From NCBI GenBank assembly GCA_025766275.1, contig JAFKAC010000046.1:1-64000 (forward strand): DNA of 64,000 nt, given 5' to 3'. Position 1 is the stretch's first letter; every line of letters starts with the position of its first letter. The translations under genes were made by a program, and so were the position numbers. Origin of the DNA: Lactarius indigo (lineage: Eukaryota; Basidiomycota; Agaricomycetes; Russulales; Russulaceae). Of the stretch, positions 42,523 through 52,184 are shown piece after piece. The notes below the pieces were generated by a model. The model did no database searches. It was given only the letters and a program-made list of their open reading frames with translations, and was not told the origin of the DNA.

Positions 42523-43832
42523 TGTAACACCACTACAGGGGCGTTGCGTACGACCTGTATTGAGTCAGTCGAATAATGGTAGCGCAAGCTCCAAGGCTTG
42601 GCTTCAGCGAGATGATGCACAAGGATCACAAGGACGATAGTCACTTGGATCGTAGAGGAAGGCCAAGACTCAAAGGCCTGGCAGCGGCAAAGGGGATTTG
42701 CGAGACTATGAAGGTACAAAGGTGTTTGAGTGTAGTATTACACAAGAAGTCTAGTCTACCGTACATGTCACGCCTCTGCGGGGGCGTGGTCTTCTGTAAT
42801 GGCTTCCTGTCACGTGGCAGTCGACAGCCAAGTCGGATCGGCACTATGTGCAACGACTCCTAAGGTCCTCGGTAATAGCTCCTACGCTGAGGTAGCTAAG
42901 TCGGTGGCAATCCCCCTGTGCTGGGGTGGGAAAAGTCCTTCTGTAACAGTCCCTCGTACTAAGGTGACTGAGTCGTATGGCAATGGATGAGCTCAGAGGC
43001 CTAAGTCCAAAGGTCACGTGTCACTGGGCTGACCAGTAAGACAGGAAGAGGATAAGAGCGAAGTCAAGGGGAAGCCTGCACAGAGGCTGAGAGGGGAATG
43101 GCCCAAAGAGGATTGGGGTCAAGGGTCAGGATCAAGGGCTTGAGTGCTGAAGGGACTGAGGCACTCAAGGAGTCAATGGAGATACAACGCAGATAGTTGA
43201 TTAAGCCAAAGCTAAGGAGCTAAGGCGCACTACAAGGTTCCTTATATAGTACAGGATTGCGCCTGAGCGCATAGTGCTACTGGTTGCTATAGATAGAGTG
43301 GTGTGCTGGCAAGATGATGCCATTATCGTACAAGATGGTGTCGTGCCAGCAAAGCAGAAGAAGGTTGAACAAGAATAGCACAGAAGGTGCTAGAACAATC
43401 AGATAAGGAGAAAGCATGGGTTCAAGAAAGGTAATGGTCAAGAAGGGAAATGGATCAGATAAGGACAAAAAGGGAAGGTAGTAGGGGAGTTCGTGACAGT
43501 ACAAGCTAGGTAGGGCTAGGTTTAAATAGATGGTGGCTAGTGAAGCGGTCACGAACCAATGGCGCCATTGCCAGTCTGGGAACAATGGATGGGACAGAAG
43601 GGGAACAAAGGGACATCGTACTGAGAACAAAGGCAAATCACATGGGACTGCGCGTGATTGGGAACATAGCGGAAACTAGCACATGTCGAACTTTATCAGA
43701 AGGGAGCATCGATAAGTAGGGCGCGTGATAGGAACTGGGTAATCGTAAAGTCCGTGTAATCATACAGGGCTCATATAGTATTGGGAGGGGAACAGTGATG
43801 TAAGAAAGAACGAGTCCGGAAAAATCGTAACA
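42523..43832 (-). repeat. 3' LTR of element C, split by solo LTR D
   Basis: About 571 bp of C LTR sequence once the 734-bp insert and one 5-bp duplication are removed, equal to the 572 bp of the other LTR. A purine-rich tract (minus acggggggtaa) lies just beyond 43832, as expected for a polypurine tract. Confidence 0.88.
42766..43499. mobile_element. Solo LTR D (734 bp)
   Basis: Bounded by tgtcacg and cgtgaca (7-bp inverted ends) and flanked by a 5-bp direct duplication, GTACA at 42761-42765 and 43500-43504. The uninterrupted site is at 50841-50845 in the other C LTR (ccgtacaagc). It holds no coding sequence. It is best read as a solo LTR left after recombination of a complete element, since no relative occurs elsewhere in the window. 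Orientation is not certain. Confidence 0.85.
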
Positions 43833-43866
43833 TTACCCCCCGTCTTGGCCTGAAGACGCCTCGGAT

Positions 43867-45330
43867 TCAGGACTCTGGGTCGACCAGGTCGTAGATGTCT
43901 GCGTCGAGGTCATTCTCCGGCCAAGGCGAAATGTCGAGTCGACAATAGTGGGTCTTAAGGAAGAGGAAGGGTCCGCGTTTTCCACACTTGCGGCACATCT
44001 CATATTGTGGACATCGGATCTTGTCGTGATCAGCATTGGTGCGGAAGCATCGTCCGCACCACCTCCCTCGAGTGTCAGCAGCGATGGTTGGGGGCTCCGG
44101 CACCGTGAAGGAAGTGGACGCTTTGGTGCTTATCGCTTGCCAGATGCGTTCGTCCGCTTGGGAGGTGGTGATAACCTCCTCGACCATCCCCGCACGACGA
44201 AAAATGCATCGATAGGATTGGTGCTCTTGACTTTGGCAGTGTCAGCAGGCAGGTCGTGGTCTAGTGGGGCAGTTGCGTACGAGATGGTGAGAGCTGCCGC
44301 AGTGGTAGCAGCGTCGTCGGTGGGGCTTGTCGGCAAGACGAGGGAATTCCAGTGGTCCCCCTCGTCATGGGGAGAAGGGAATGGCATAGTGTGAATGTCT
44401 GAGCGGGGCTGGGAGTGCCGTCATCCGTGCATACTCGTTGCCAATGGTAGCAAGGGCTCCCGCATACTGGAGTCGTCTTTTGGTGCTGGCTAGCATAAGA
44501 TCCACCGTGAGTCTCTCCGACCTAAGTTTTCGTGCATCTTCTTCCAGCTTCTCGCATTTTTCGTCAATCTCCTTGAGTGTGAGGAGCCCGGTGTGTAGTC
44601 TAGTAACCTCGGCTGTAAGTCGTGGGGAATTGAGCTCGATGAGGGTTTCATTGAGCGCACAGGCGCGGATGTCATGGGGGTTGAAAAACTGGAGTTGCTC
44701 TGCTGTGAACGGGGGTGCTGAGACGTTGGGCCGGAGTGACGAGAGGTAGACCGCTTCTCCATAGTGTGGTTGCCCAGCACCCATCGTCCCCACTACCTCG
44801 GTGAATCCCTTGCGATAGTAAATGTACTTCGCAGTGTTGGACCCTCCGTCAGGTAGTGGGATCTGTAGTGGGTAGAACTTCGGGGTGCCTTGGATGTTTG
44901 GGAAGAAGGGGGCGCCGGGATCGTCAGTCTCTGCAGGGGGGGAGTCAGGTCGTTCGTAGTCAATGGGGGTGTGGACGCGAACGGGGGTGAAGGGTTCGAG
45001 TGGTGGTGGTGGTGTGGAGGGTGAGGACGATGGCGGTGAGGGTGCGGGTGGTTCAGGCAGGGGAGTGTGTGACTGTTGTGGAGGAGGTGTGGGGGAGTAT
45101 TGTCCTTCTTCTGGCGTTGACGGGGTGAGTTCTCCAGGTTCTCGTTCTGGAGTTCGGGGTATCATGGGGACGGGGTTGATGGTCATAGTGACTTGGGGAG
45201 ACGGTGGTGGTGATAGTCAGGGAATGTTCGAGAGGTCAATGGTGACGATCCCTCGTTCGAGGGCAGCTTCAAGTTGCGGGTTACTGAGGACTTGAACTAG
45301 GGTGGTGTCGGAGACTGGCGTATCGGACAT
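43867..45330 (-). pseudogene. Element C third ORF: proline-rich, coiled-coil, zinc-knuckle protein
   Basis: Open frame after pol, starting at MSDTPVSDTTLVQVL (45330). It has TGA stops at about 45217, 44362 and 44252 but no frame change. Order: short helical start (NPQLEAALERGIVTIDL), a Pro/Ser/Thr-rich stretch (45120-44980), a conserved block around PHYGEAVYLSSLRPNVSAPP and LNETLIELNSPRLTAEVTRL, a charged coiled coil (KEIDEKCEKLEEDARKLRSE), then two classic CX2CX4HX4C knuckles (RCYHCGSSHHLVRNC and C-stop-HCQSQEHQSYRC). A CX2CX6HX4C variant and another Cys/His cluster follow (CGRCFRTNADHDKIRC; CRKCGKRGPF..HYC). The middle block matches the C-terminal module of A and B. Function is unknown; zinc knuckles suggest nucleic-acid binding. 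Confidence 0.7.
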
Positions 45331-45370
45331 TGCGGGGTTGGGGAACTCTTTAGGGTGGTCGAGTCCCCTT

Positions 45371-48300
45371 TTATGTTGTTTGTCCAGCCCCTCTGGCGGA
45401 TGGGTGTTGTCTATAGTAGTCCTTGATGGTGTCTGTGGCATTGGTCATGTTGGCTGCAGGCTCCCACGTATTGTCACTTGGTGGGAATCCTTTCCACTTT
45501 ACTAGGTAGTGGAGTTTGCGCCCTCGCCCTCGTGCTTGGGCGTCTTCTATGCGCTCCACCTCATACTCCTCTTCTCCATTGATAAGGTCAGGTGGGGGTC
45601 GGGTAAAGTTTGCGCCATGCATCTCCGTCTCCTTATAGGGTGTGAGAAGGTTTGCATGGAATACCGGGTGGATCTTCCATGTAGTGGGGAGTTCGAGTTC
45701 ATAAGAAACGTCTGATAGAACCTTCGTTATTTTGAATGGTCCGTGTCTCTTTGGGGCTAGTTTACTTGTGGGGTAGAAGGTACGGAGGTTTATCCCTTCT
45801 AACCATACTTGGTCTCCTTGCTGATAGGGTATGAACCCCGTTTTGCCTCGTTGCATCATAAGGCGTTGCGCATGTTTAATGCTGTCCTGGGCATGTTGCC
45901 TGAGTACTAGCAGCTCTTCCAATCGTTGGTCTACGGCTGGGCAGCTCGACGGTTTGGGGTTCCAGGTGGTCCGCGGTTCCCATCCCATAAGGAGCAAGAA
46001 TGGGGAGTGTTTGGTTGTGGCGTTCGCCCATGAGTTGTGCGCGAATTGTGCCATCGGTAGGACTTCTGCCCAATTGTCTTGCCTTACGTTGCACCAGTGT
46101 TGTAAGTACTGTTCCAACCATTGGTTGGTGCGTTCCGACTGGCCATTGGTCTGGGGGTGATATGCCGATGATATGTTTTGTTGTATTCCCAGAGTGTGGC
46201 ACAGTTGTCTCATGAAAGTAGACGCAAATCTGGGGTCTCGATTGGATATAATTTTTCTGGGTAGGCCGTAATGAGGGTATACGTGTTGAAGATAGAGTTT
46301 AGCCACTCCTTCTGACGTGATGGTTTCATTGCAGGGGATGAATATTGATGCTTTTGAGCAATCGTGATTGGTAATGGTGAGGATTGAATCGAATCCATTT
46401 GATATGGGAAGTTTGACTATGAAGTCCATTGCTACCACTTCAAAGGGTTCGGCCGTTGGGTCTGTGGTGATGGGGAACAGGTGGGGCTTTTGTCGGTGAG
46501 GGTTAATCTTGTTGCTTTGACAGATGGCACATCCCTTAACGTACGCTTCTACATCTTTTCGCATATTCGGCCACCAGAAGTCGCGTCGTACTAGTTCTAG
46601 GGTATTGGCGATTCCTGGGTGTCCGGCGCTTGGAGTGTCGTGGAAAAAGGTGATTACCCCCTGCTTAAGGTCGTTGTTTCCCACAACAATGAGGGCATCG
46701 CCCTTCCACCATAGCCCGTCGTGCTTCTTTAGGTTATGGGGTTCGACCCATGGGAGTACTGCCGATTCTTCCATATTCTGAGTAATTTGGGTCCATATGT
46801 CCATATCGTGCATGGACATCTGGGTGACCTTCAGGAACACTTCTTCTGGCAATACCGTGACGTGGTCGTTATCCGTTGTTCCATCGTCATAGTCAGGGCG
46901 TCTTGATAGGGAGTCTGCTTGGGTATTCTTGGTGCCGGGGATGTGTTTAAGTACGAAATCATATTCAGAGAGTTCCTGGAATTCTTGTGCCACACGCCTA
47001 CTGATTTTTCTTGGTTCCTTCCAATATTGGAGGTTGGCATGGTCGGTGTGGATGGTTATCGGATGGGGGGAACCAATGAGATATGTGCGCCATGTTTGTA
47101 GGGCTTTGACAATGGCTAGTAATTCTCTGTCGTAAATGTCGTAGTTTCGCTCCGCTTCGGTTAGTGATTCCAAGTAGAACGCCACTGGGTGCAGCTTCTG
47201 ATCTTCTCCTTTTTGATTTAGTACTGCTCCTAGGGCGTAGCTTGAGGCATCAACCTCTATTTCGAAGGGTTGGTCTAATTTTGGGAATAGGAGTACGGGT
47301 TCAGAGCTGATTCATTCCTTGATGGTGTTGAATGCTTCTTGTCTGAGCTTCGTCCATTCCCATGGTGTATCCTTCTTTGTGAGGTCGTGGAGTGGTCTTG
47401 CTATCGTGGAGAAACCTCTTATGAATTGTCGATAGAAGTTGCAGAAGCCTAGGAAGGCTCGCACTTCTTTTAGGGATTTTGGTGCCTTCCAATCCCGTAC
47501 ACCCTGTACTTTCACCGGGTCCATTCGCAACTTGCTGTGTCCGATGATCAGGCCCAGGTATTCCACTTCGTAGACCTCGAATACGCATTTTTCTGGTTTG
47601 ATGTATAAGTTGTGTTCATCACATAGATCCAGGACATGATGTAAGATCTGTCAATGATGGGCGCGGTCGTTTGCCATTGCGATTAGGATGTCGTCCATGT
47701 AGATGATAACTTCTCCAGTCAGTACCAGTTCCCGGAATATGGTGTCCATCATGGTTTGGAAGGTACTGGGGGAGTTGGTAAGGCCAAAGAACATGACGCG
47801 CGGTTCGAATAATCCCTGATTGGTTTTGAATGCCGCTTTCCACTCGTCACCCGGTTTGATTCGAACATTATTGTACCCCCACCGGATATCAAGCTTGGAG
47901 TAGAGTCGTGCTTCTCGGATTCGGTCGATAAGTTCAGGGATTAAGGGGAGTGGGTAGTGGTTCTTTACGGTTAGTTCGTTGAGGCGACGATAGTCCTGTA
48001 CCGGCCGCAGTTTTCCGTCCTTCTTCTTGATGAAGAAAAAGGGAGAAGCATAGGGGGATTTTGAAGGTTGGATATATTTTTTGTCCAAGTGTTCGGTTAT
48101 GAATTCGGACAGTTTTTCGGTTTCGGGAATCGTAAGTGGGTATACCTTGCAGTCCAAGGTTCCAGGGGCAGTTGGGATTAGATCAATGGCGTGGTCCCAC
48201 GTCCGTGAAGGGGGAAAGCGTTGGGAGGCTTCTTCGCTAAAGACCTTATGGTGTCTGCGATATTCTTCAGGGACAAGTTCTTCAAAGGTCTTTTGCAGCT

Positions 48301-48915
48301 TCTTGGCTGCCTCCTGTTGCGCCAGTTCCGATGCTGTTGTTGTTTTTCGCAGTCGGATGAGTGGCACTTCTTCTTCTTCCAGTTGCTCCCAGGCCAATTC
48401 ATCAAGTTGATACATCTCCAATGCCTTAATGGTAGCTTCCATAGGCATGGCTTCGTCTGACAAATTCAGGCTAGTGATTACTACCGGTTGGAACTCTTCA
48501 TCGAGGGTGGCATCTCGCCAGTGGAACTTTGGTTCGAAGGCTGTGAACCAAGGGTATCCGAGTATGACTTCATCATTTCCCAAGTCGGTGATAAGAAACC
48601 TGAGGTGTTGGGTCTTTCCTCCTGTTTTGACCGTGAGGTCGGTGAAGGAAGTGATTTCCCCTCCTTGATTGTGGGTTCCATCCACATTCCATATCTTGAT
48701 GGGATGTTCGGTGGCTAGCCAAGCTATCTTTAGTCATTTCAGGAGGTTTGCACTTATAAAATTATTGGTTGTGCCGGAATCGATGAGGACATTTTGTTCG
48801 GCTGTTGCATGAGCAGATTTGAAAAGAACTGGAATTCGCATGGATCGGAATCTGCTATTGTACACGCTAAGTTTTAATGCTCTAGCCCAGGCCGCCGGGT
48901 TCAAGCGTTCAGAAA
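45371..48915 (-). pseudogene. Element C pol: protease, reverse transcriptase, RNase H, integrase, chromodomain
   Basis: Read in the -1 frame relative to gag. Protease with LIDSGTTNNFI (~48780), reverse transcriptase with FFIKKKDGKLRPVQDYRRLN and the catalytic YMDDI (~47700), RNase H ([28 protein letters not shown]), integrase zinc finger ([15 protein letters not shown]), core ([26 protein letters not shown]), and chromodomain [17 protein letters not shown] near 45480. It is interrupted by TGA after LLK (~48735), after RAHH (47648-47650) and after TIKE (~47310), each where Arg is likely. No frame change was found, so decay is by point mutation only. Confidence 0.88.
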
Positions 48916-50580
48916 ATCCTTCTTCTGGCCAAATAATTTGTCCACCATCAATTCTCGTACTTCTGGGGTTTGAGCGAATAGCGCTGCTACCTGGGCGTCC
49001 GCTTGTTCCTCGTTAGAAAGGGGGCGTGATGCGGCCATGGAGATAGTGGCGGTTGTGGGGGCGCTGGTTACGGGAGTCGTGGTTTCAGTTGTTTTGATGG
49101 CGGTAGACTTCTGGGGACAATTGCGGGAAATATGCCCTTGGCCTCGACAGCGGAAGCATCTTCCTTCTTTCTGCAGCTGCAATTTTTCGGTGTCTGTTAA
49201 CGCGGCTCTAGCTCTTGTGCGGCTAACATCCATCGCATTGGGATCTTGGTTCTTGTTTAGTGCTGACAACCACTGGTCACGGGATGCTCCCCCTCGTTTG
49301 TGGTTTCCCCCTTTCGTGAGTTTGTCTTTCAGAAGGAGGTATTTGGCTTGTTGTAGTGTTACGGCCGCTTTCCAATCATCCCACGTGATTGGATGATGGA
49401 ACTTGATTGCGTTTACGATGAGGGCGTTAGGGAGTCCCTTCTGGAAAATTTCCAGTGTGGTAGCTTCGTCTTTATTATATCCTGCCTTGTTGGTGAGGTT
49501 CGAGAATTTCGCGATATATGTGTCGATGTCTTCTTTTTCCATCCTGAGATTTTGGATGGAATGCCGGGCCTTTTGTTGTTGCGTGGTATCAGTGTAGGCC
49601 TGAATGAATCGTGCTTCAATAGTGTCCCAAAGGTTTTCTTCATTTAGGGCCACTCCTGCTACTAGTTGGGCAACAAGCCACTGAATTTGTTCTTTGACCC
49701 AGTCGTCTACGAGGGGGCCTCGGATGTAGGAGAGGAGGGTCATAGCGCAGGAGTACGGGACCACCAGTTGTTGCACGGTGGGGTTCATTCCTCGGTAGAG
49801 GGAGAAGGCGTTGAGGAACGCCCGACTTGATTCCCAATCTCCTGTAAACTCCGGCGGGGCATTCCCTCCGAGTCTTCCATTAAGGAGGCCCGGGGCTGCT
49901 CCTCCTCCTGCAGCTGTGCCTCCACCTCCAGGCGCGCCGCCTCCGCCTCCAGGCGCACCACCTCCACCTCCAGGCACACCGCCTCCACCTCCAGGCGCAC
50001 TGCCTCCATGATGGCTTCCTGAGCCTCCCGGAGGGCCGCTTCCGCCTGCCGGTGCACTTCCTCCCACAGGATGTCCTCCACCACTTGGAGCAGCCATAAA
50101 GGAGGACGTTCCTCCACTGGGTTGGCCGCTTCCTGACTGGGTGAGGGTGGTTGCGAGTTGGGATTGGGTGGTGGACATGTCGGCATATGATGCGAAGTCG
50201 ACTGTTCTGGTAATAGTGGGTGTGAGAGTGGGATCTGGGTTTTCGCTATCTGAGTCGGGTTCTGCGACGTCAGAGTCGACGTCGATGCCTTGTATCCGGG
50301 CTTTTCCTGGTCCAAGCCCAAGAGATGCGGGTACTGGTTTGATTGAATACCAAGAGTTCTTTTTGTCTGAATAGGCGACGTAGGCCCAAACGTGTTGATC
50401 TTTGATATATTCGATGGGTTCGTAGGTGTTTTTGTCAGGGTCAAAGACGTAGTAGCCTGTGTCGTGAGGAGTGCTCCTCCAAGTGGCCGTTCCTTTGATC
50501 GAGGATCGGAGGTCATCGTCAGTGTGTCGTTCCAGGTATTCCTGGACAAACTTGGTTTGGCTTCGGCTGGTGAGAGCCAC
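48901..50580 (-). CDS. Element C Gag (559 aa)
   Basis: Uninterrupted open frame starting 22 nt inside the 5' LTR edge. N-terminal region with NTYEPIEYIKDQHVWAYVAY; a Gly/Pro-rich linker (49890-50090); a Gag-like helical domain (FTGDWESSRAFLNAFSLYRGM, PLVDDWVKEQIQWL, FSNLTNKAGYNKDEATTLEIF); and one zinc knuckle, CFRCRGQGHISRNC, near 49130-49170. It forms the particle shell of the retroelement. The stop is three codons after a GAT-TTT-C sequence where the pol frame can be entered by slipping back one base. It is the only retroelement Gag in the window without stops. Confidence 0.88.
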   Translation of the reverse strand: MALTSRSQTKFVQEYLERHTDDDLRSSIKGTATWRSTPHDTGYYVFDPDKNTYEPIEYIKDQHVWAYVAYSDKKNSWYSIKPVPASLGLGPGKARIQGIDVDSDVAEPDSDSENPDPTLTPTITRTVDFASYADMSTTQSQLATTLTQSGSGQPSGGTSSFMAAPSGGGHPVGGSAPAGGSGPPGGSGSHHGGSAPGGGGGVPGGGGGAPGGGGGAPGGGGTAAGGGAAPGLLNGRLGGNAPPEFTGDWESSRAFLNAFSLYRGMNPTVQQLVVPYSCAMTLLSYIRGPLVDDWVKEQIQWLVAQLVAGVALNEENLWDTIEARFIQAYTDTTQQQKARHSIQNLRMEKEDIDTYIAKFSNLTNKAGYNKDEATTLEIFQKGLPNALIVNAIKFHHPITWDDWKAAVTLQQAKYLLLKDKLTKGGNHKRGGASRDQWLSALNKNQDPNAMDVSRTRARAALTDTEKLQLQKEGRCFRCRGQGHISRNCPQKSTAIKTTETTTPVTSAPTTATISMAASRPLSNEEQADAQVAALFAQTPEVRELMVDKLFGQKKDFLNA

Positions 50581-50588
50581 GGTGTGAG

Positions 50589-50599
50589 AGACTAGACTT
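50589..50599 (-). promoter_or_regulatory. Self-complementary primer-binding site of element C
   Basis: On the minus strand AAGTCTAGTCT begins 2 nt after the 5' LTR end. It is the exact complement of AGACTAGACTT in the LTR (50836-50826), which lies 33 nt downstream of a TATTTAAAC box (50869). This is the Tf1/sushi arrangement, where the transcript's first bases prime reverse transcription. Confidence 0.75.
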
Positions 50600-50601
50600 A
50601 A

Positions 50602-51173
50602 TGTAATGCCACTACAGGGGCGTTGTGTACGACCTGTATTGAGTCAGTCGAATAACGGTAGCGCAAGCTCCAAGACTTGGCTTCAGCGAGATGATGCACA
50701 AGGATCACAAGGACGATAGTCACTTGGATCATAGAGGAAGGCCAAGACTCGAAGGCCTGGCAGCGGCAAAGGGGATTTGCGAGACTATGAAGGTATAAAG
50801 GTGTTCGAGTGTAGTATTACACAAGAAGTCTAGTCTACCGTACAAGCTAGGTAGGGCTAGGTTTAAATAGATGGTGGCTAGTGAAGCGGTCATGAACCAA
50901 TGGCGCCATTGCCAGTCTGGGAACAATGGATGGGACAGAAGGGGAACAAAGGGACATCGTACTGAGAACAAAGGCAAATCACGTGGGACTGCGCGTGATT
51001 GGGAACATAGCGGAAACTAGCACATGTCGAACTTTATCAGAAGGGAGCATCGATAAGTAGGGCGCGTGATAGGAACTGGGTAATCGTAAAGTCCGCGTAA
51101 TCGTACAGGGCTCGTATAGTATTGGGAGGGGAACAGTGATGTAAGAAAGAACGAGTCCGGAAAAATCGTAACA
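50602..51173 (-). repeat. 5' LTR of element C (572 bp)
   Basis: Bounded by tgtaatg and cgtaaca (the other LTR has tgtaaca at this end). Contains the minus-strand TATA-like box at 50869-50861 and the predicted transcript start at 50836. Confidence 0.9.
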
Positions 51174-51607
51174 ATTCGGCATGCTTCCTTTGTGAACTTG
51201 GATGTGAATTGCGGGTCCCGGTTGCTGATGATTTTGCGTGGTAGTCCAAACCGTTTAAAGACGTGATTGACGTACAGTGCTGCGGTTTCTTCTGCTGTTA
51301 TCTCTTCTTTACACGGTATAAATACCGAGGCTTTGCTGCAATCGTGGTCCGTGATGGTAAGGATACTATCATACCCTTTTGACACCGGTAATTTGGTGAT
51401 GAAGTCCACGGCCACTGTTTGAAAAGGGGTTGCGTCGGGTATTGGTGTGATAGGGTGTAAAGCCGCTCGTATGGGGCACGTGTTGACTTTGTTTCGTTGG
51501 CATTCGGCACACCCTTGGATGTACTCGTAAACATCCCTTCGCAGTCATGGCCACCAGTAGTGTCTTTCCAGGATTCGTTGTGTCCTCGCGATTCCGGGAT
51601 GTCCGTG
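51174..51607 (-). pseudogene. Element A pol, integrase fragment between the two inserts
   Basis: Piece of the A integrase left between elements B (right) and C (left): IHGHPGIARTQRILERHYWWP, then [64 protein letters not shown] and SKFTKEACRI. It includes the zinc-finger region and two of the three catalytic acids. One TGA at about 51548 (after HYWWP) stands where element B has CGA. Confidence 0.85.
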
Positions 51608-51612
51608 TATTG

Positions 51613-52153
51613 TGTAACGTCGCCACGACGTTAGCTCGACTTGAGCACAGATGACGGTAACAACTTAGCGATGCGAAGATCCACTACTCGGTCTGAAGGC
51701 GCGGAGGCCCAAACCCTTGCCTCAGTGAATACACAAAGGTACACCGGCAAGTCAAAGGTTCTAGAGTCACGAGCTTGAGTCGGACGGCTTTCGAGAAGAA
51801 GCGAAAGAAAGAGAGAGAGAAGAGTAAGAGAAAACAAGTGGCGATTCAAGAAGACCAAGATGGCGTATCTTGGTCTTCACAAGACAGCTTAAATACATAT
51901 CCAGCAGGCTTACAAGCGCTGCTATGAGTCACAGTATAGTAGCGTCCAACGTATCGCAGAAACAACTCGAACCCTAATACTACTAGTACCAGTACTAGTG
52001 GCGTCGGTCATCAGTCAGCTATCATACCCGTATCGCCTATCGCACCACCGTATCACCGTAAGTAAGTCCGCAACTAATATACCTTACTGCCGTAGTTGCA
52101 ACCAGTACAGTAAGGGTCCACGACGAACAGTCCGTACAAGCAGGAATGTGACA
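51613..52153 (-). repeat. 3' LTR of element B (541 bp)
   Basis: Bounded by tgtaacg and gtgaca. Preceded on the minus strand by the purine-rich tract aaaagggaggtga (52154-52166). Confidence 0.92.
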
Positions 52154-52184
52154 TCACCTCCCTTTTAAGCTTGAGCCCCCAGGC

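Larger units (their letters stand above)
42523..51173 (-). mobile_element. Ty3/gypsy chromovirus C, nested in element A
   Basis: Full-length element: left (3') LTR 42523-43832, itself split by solo LTR D, internal region 43833-50601, right (5') LTR 50602-51173. It lies in the integrase coding region of element A. Target duplication is ATTTG (42518-42522) on the left and ATTCG (51174-51178) on the right, differing by one C-to-T change in a CpG. Element B's undisturbed homologous site reads ggattcggc, so ATTCG is ancestral. By eye the two LTRs show about a dozen transitions, so C is older than B. Confidence 0.9.

Noticed and set aside
44963..45295. Glycine-rich plus-strand frame
   Set aside because: It is the complement of the proline-rich part of the element C third ORF.
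43867..45330. Envelope-like gene in the third ORF of element C
   Set aside because: No signal peptide, membrane segment or glycoprotein features; zinc knuckles and a coiled coil point to nucleic-acid binding instead.
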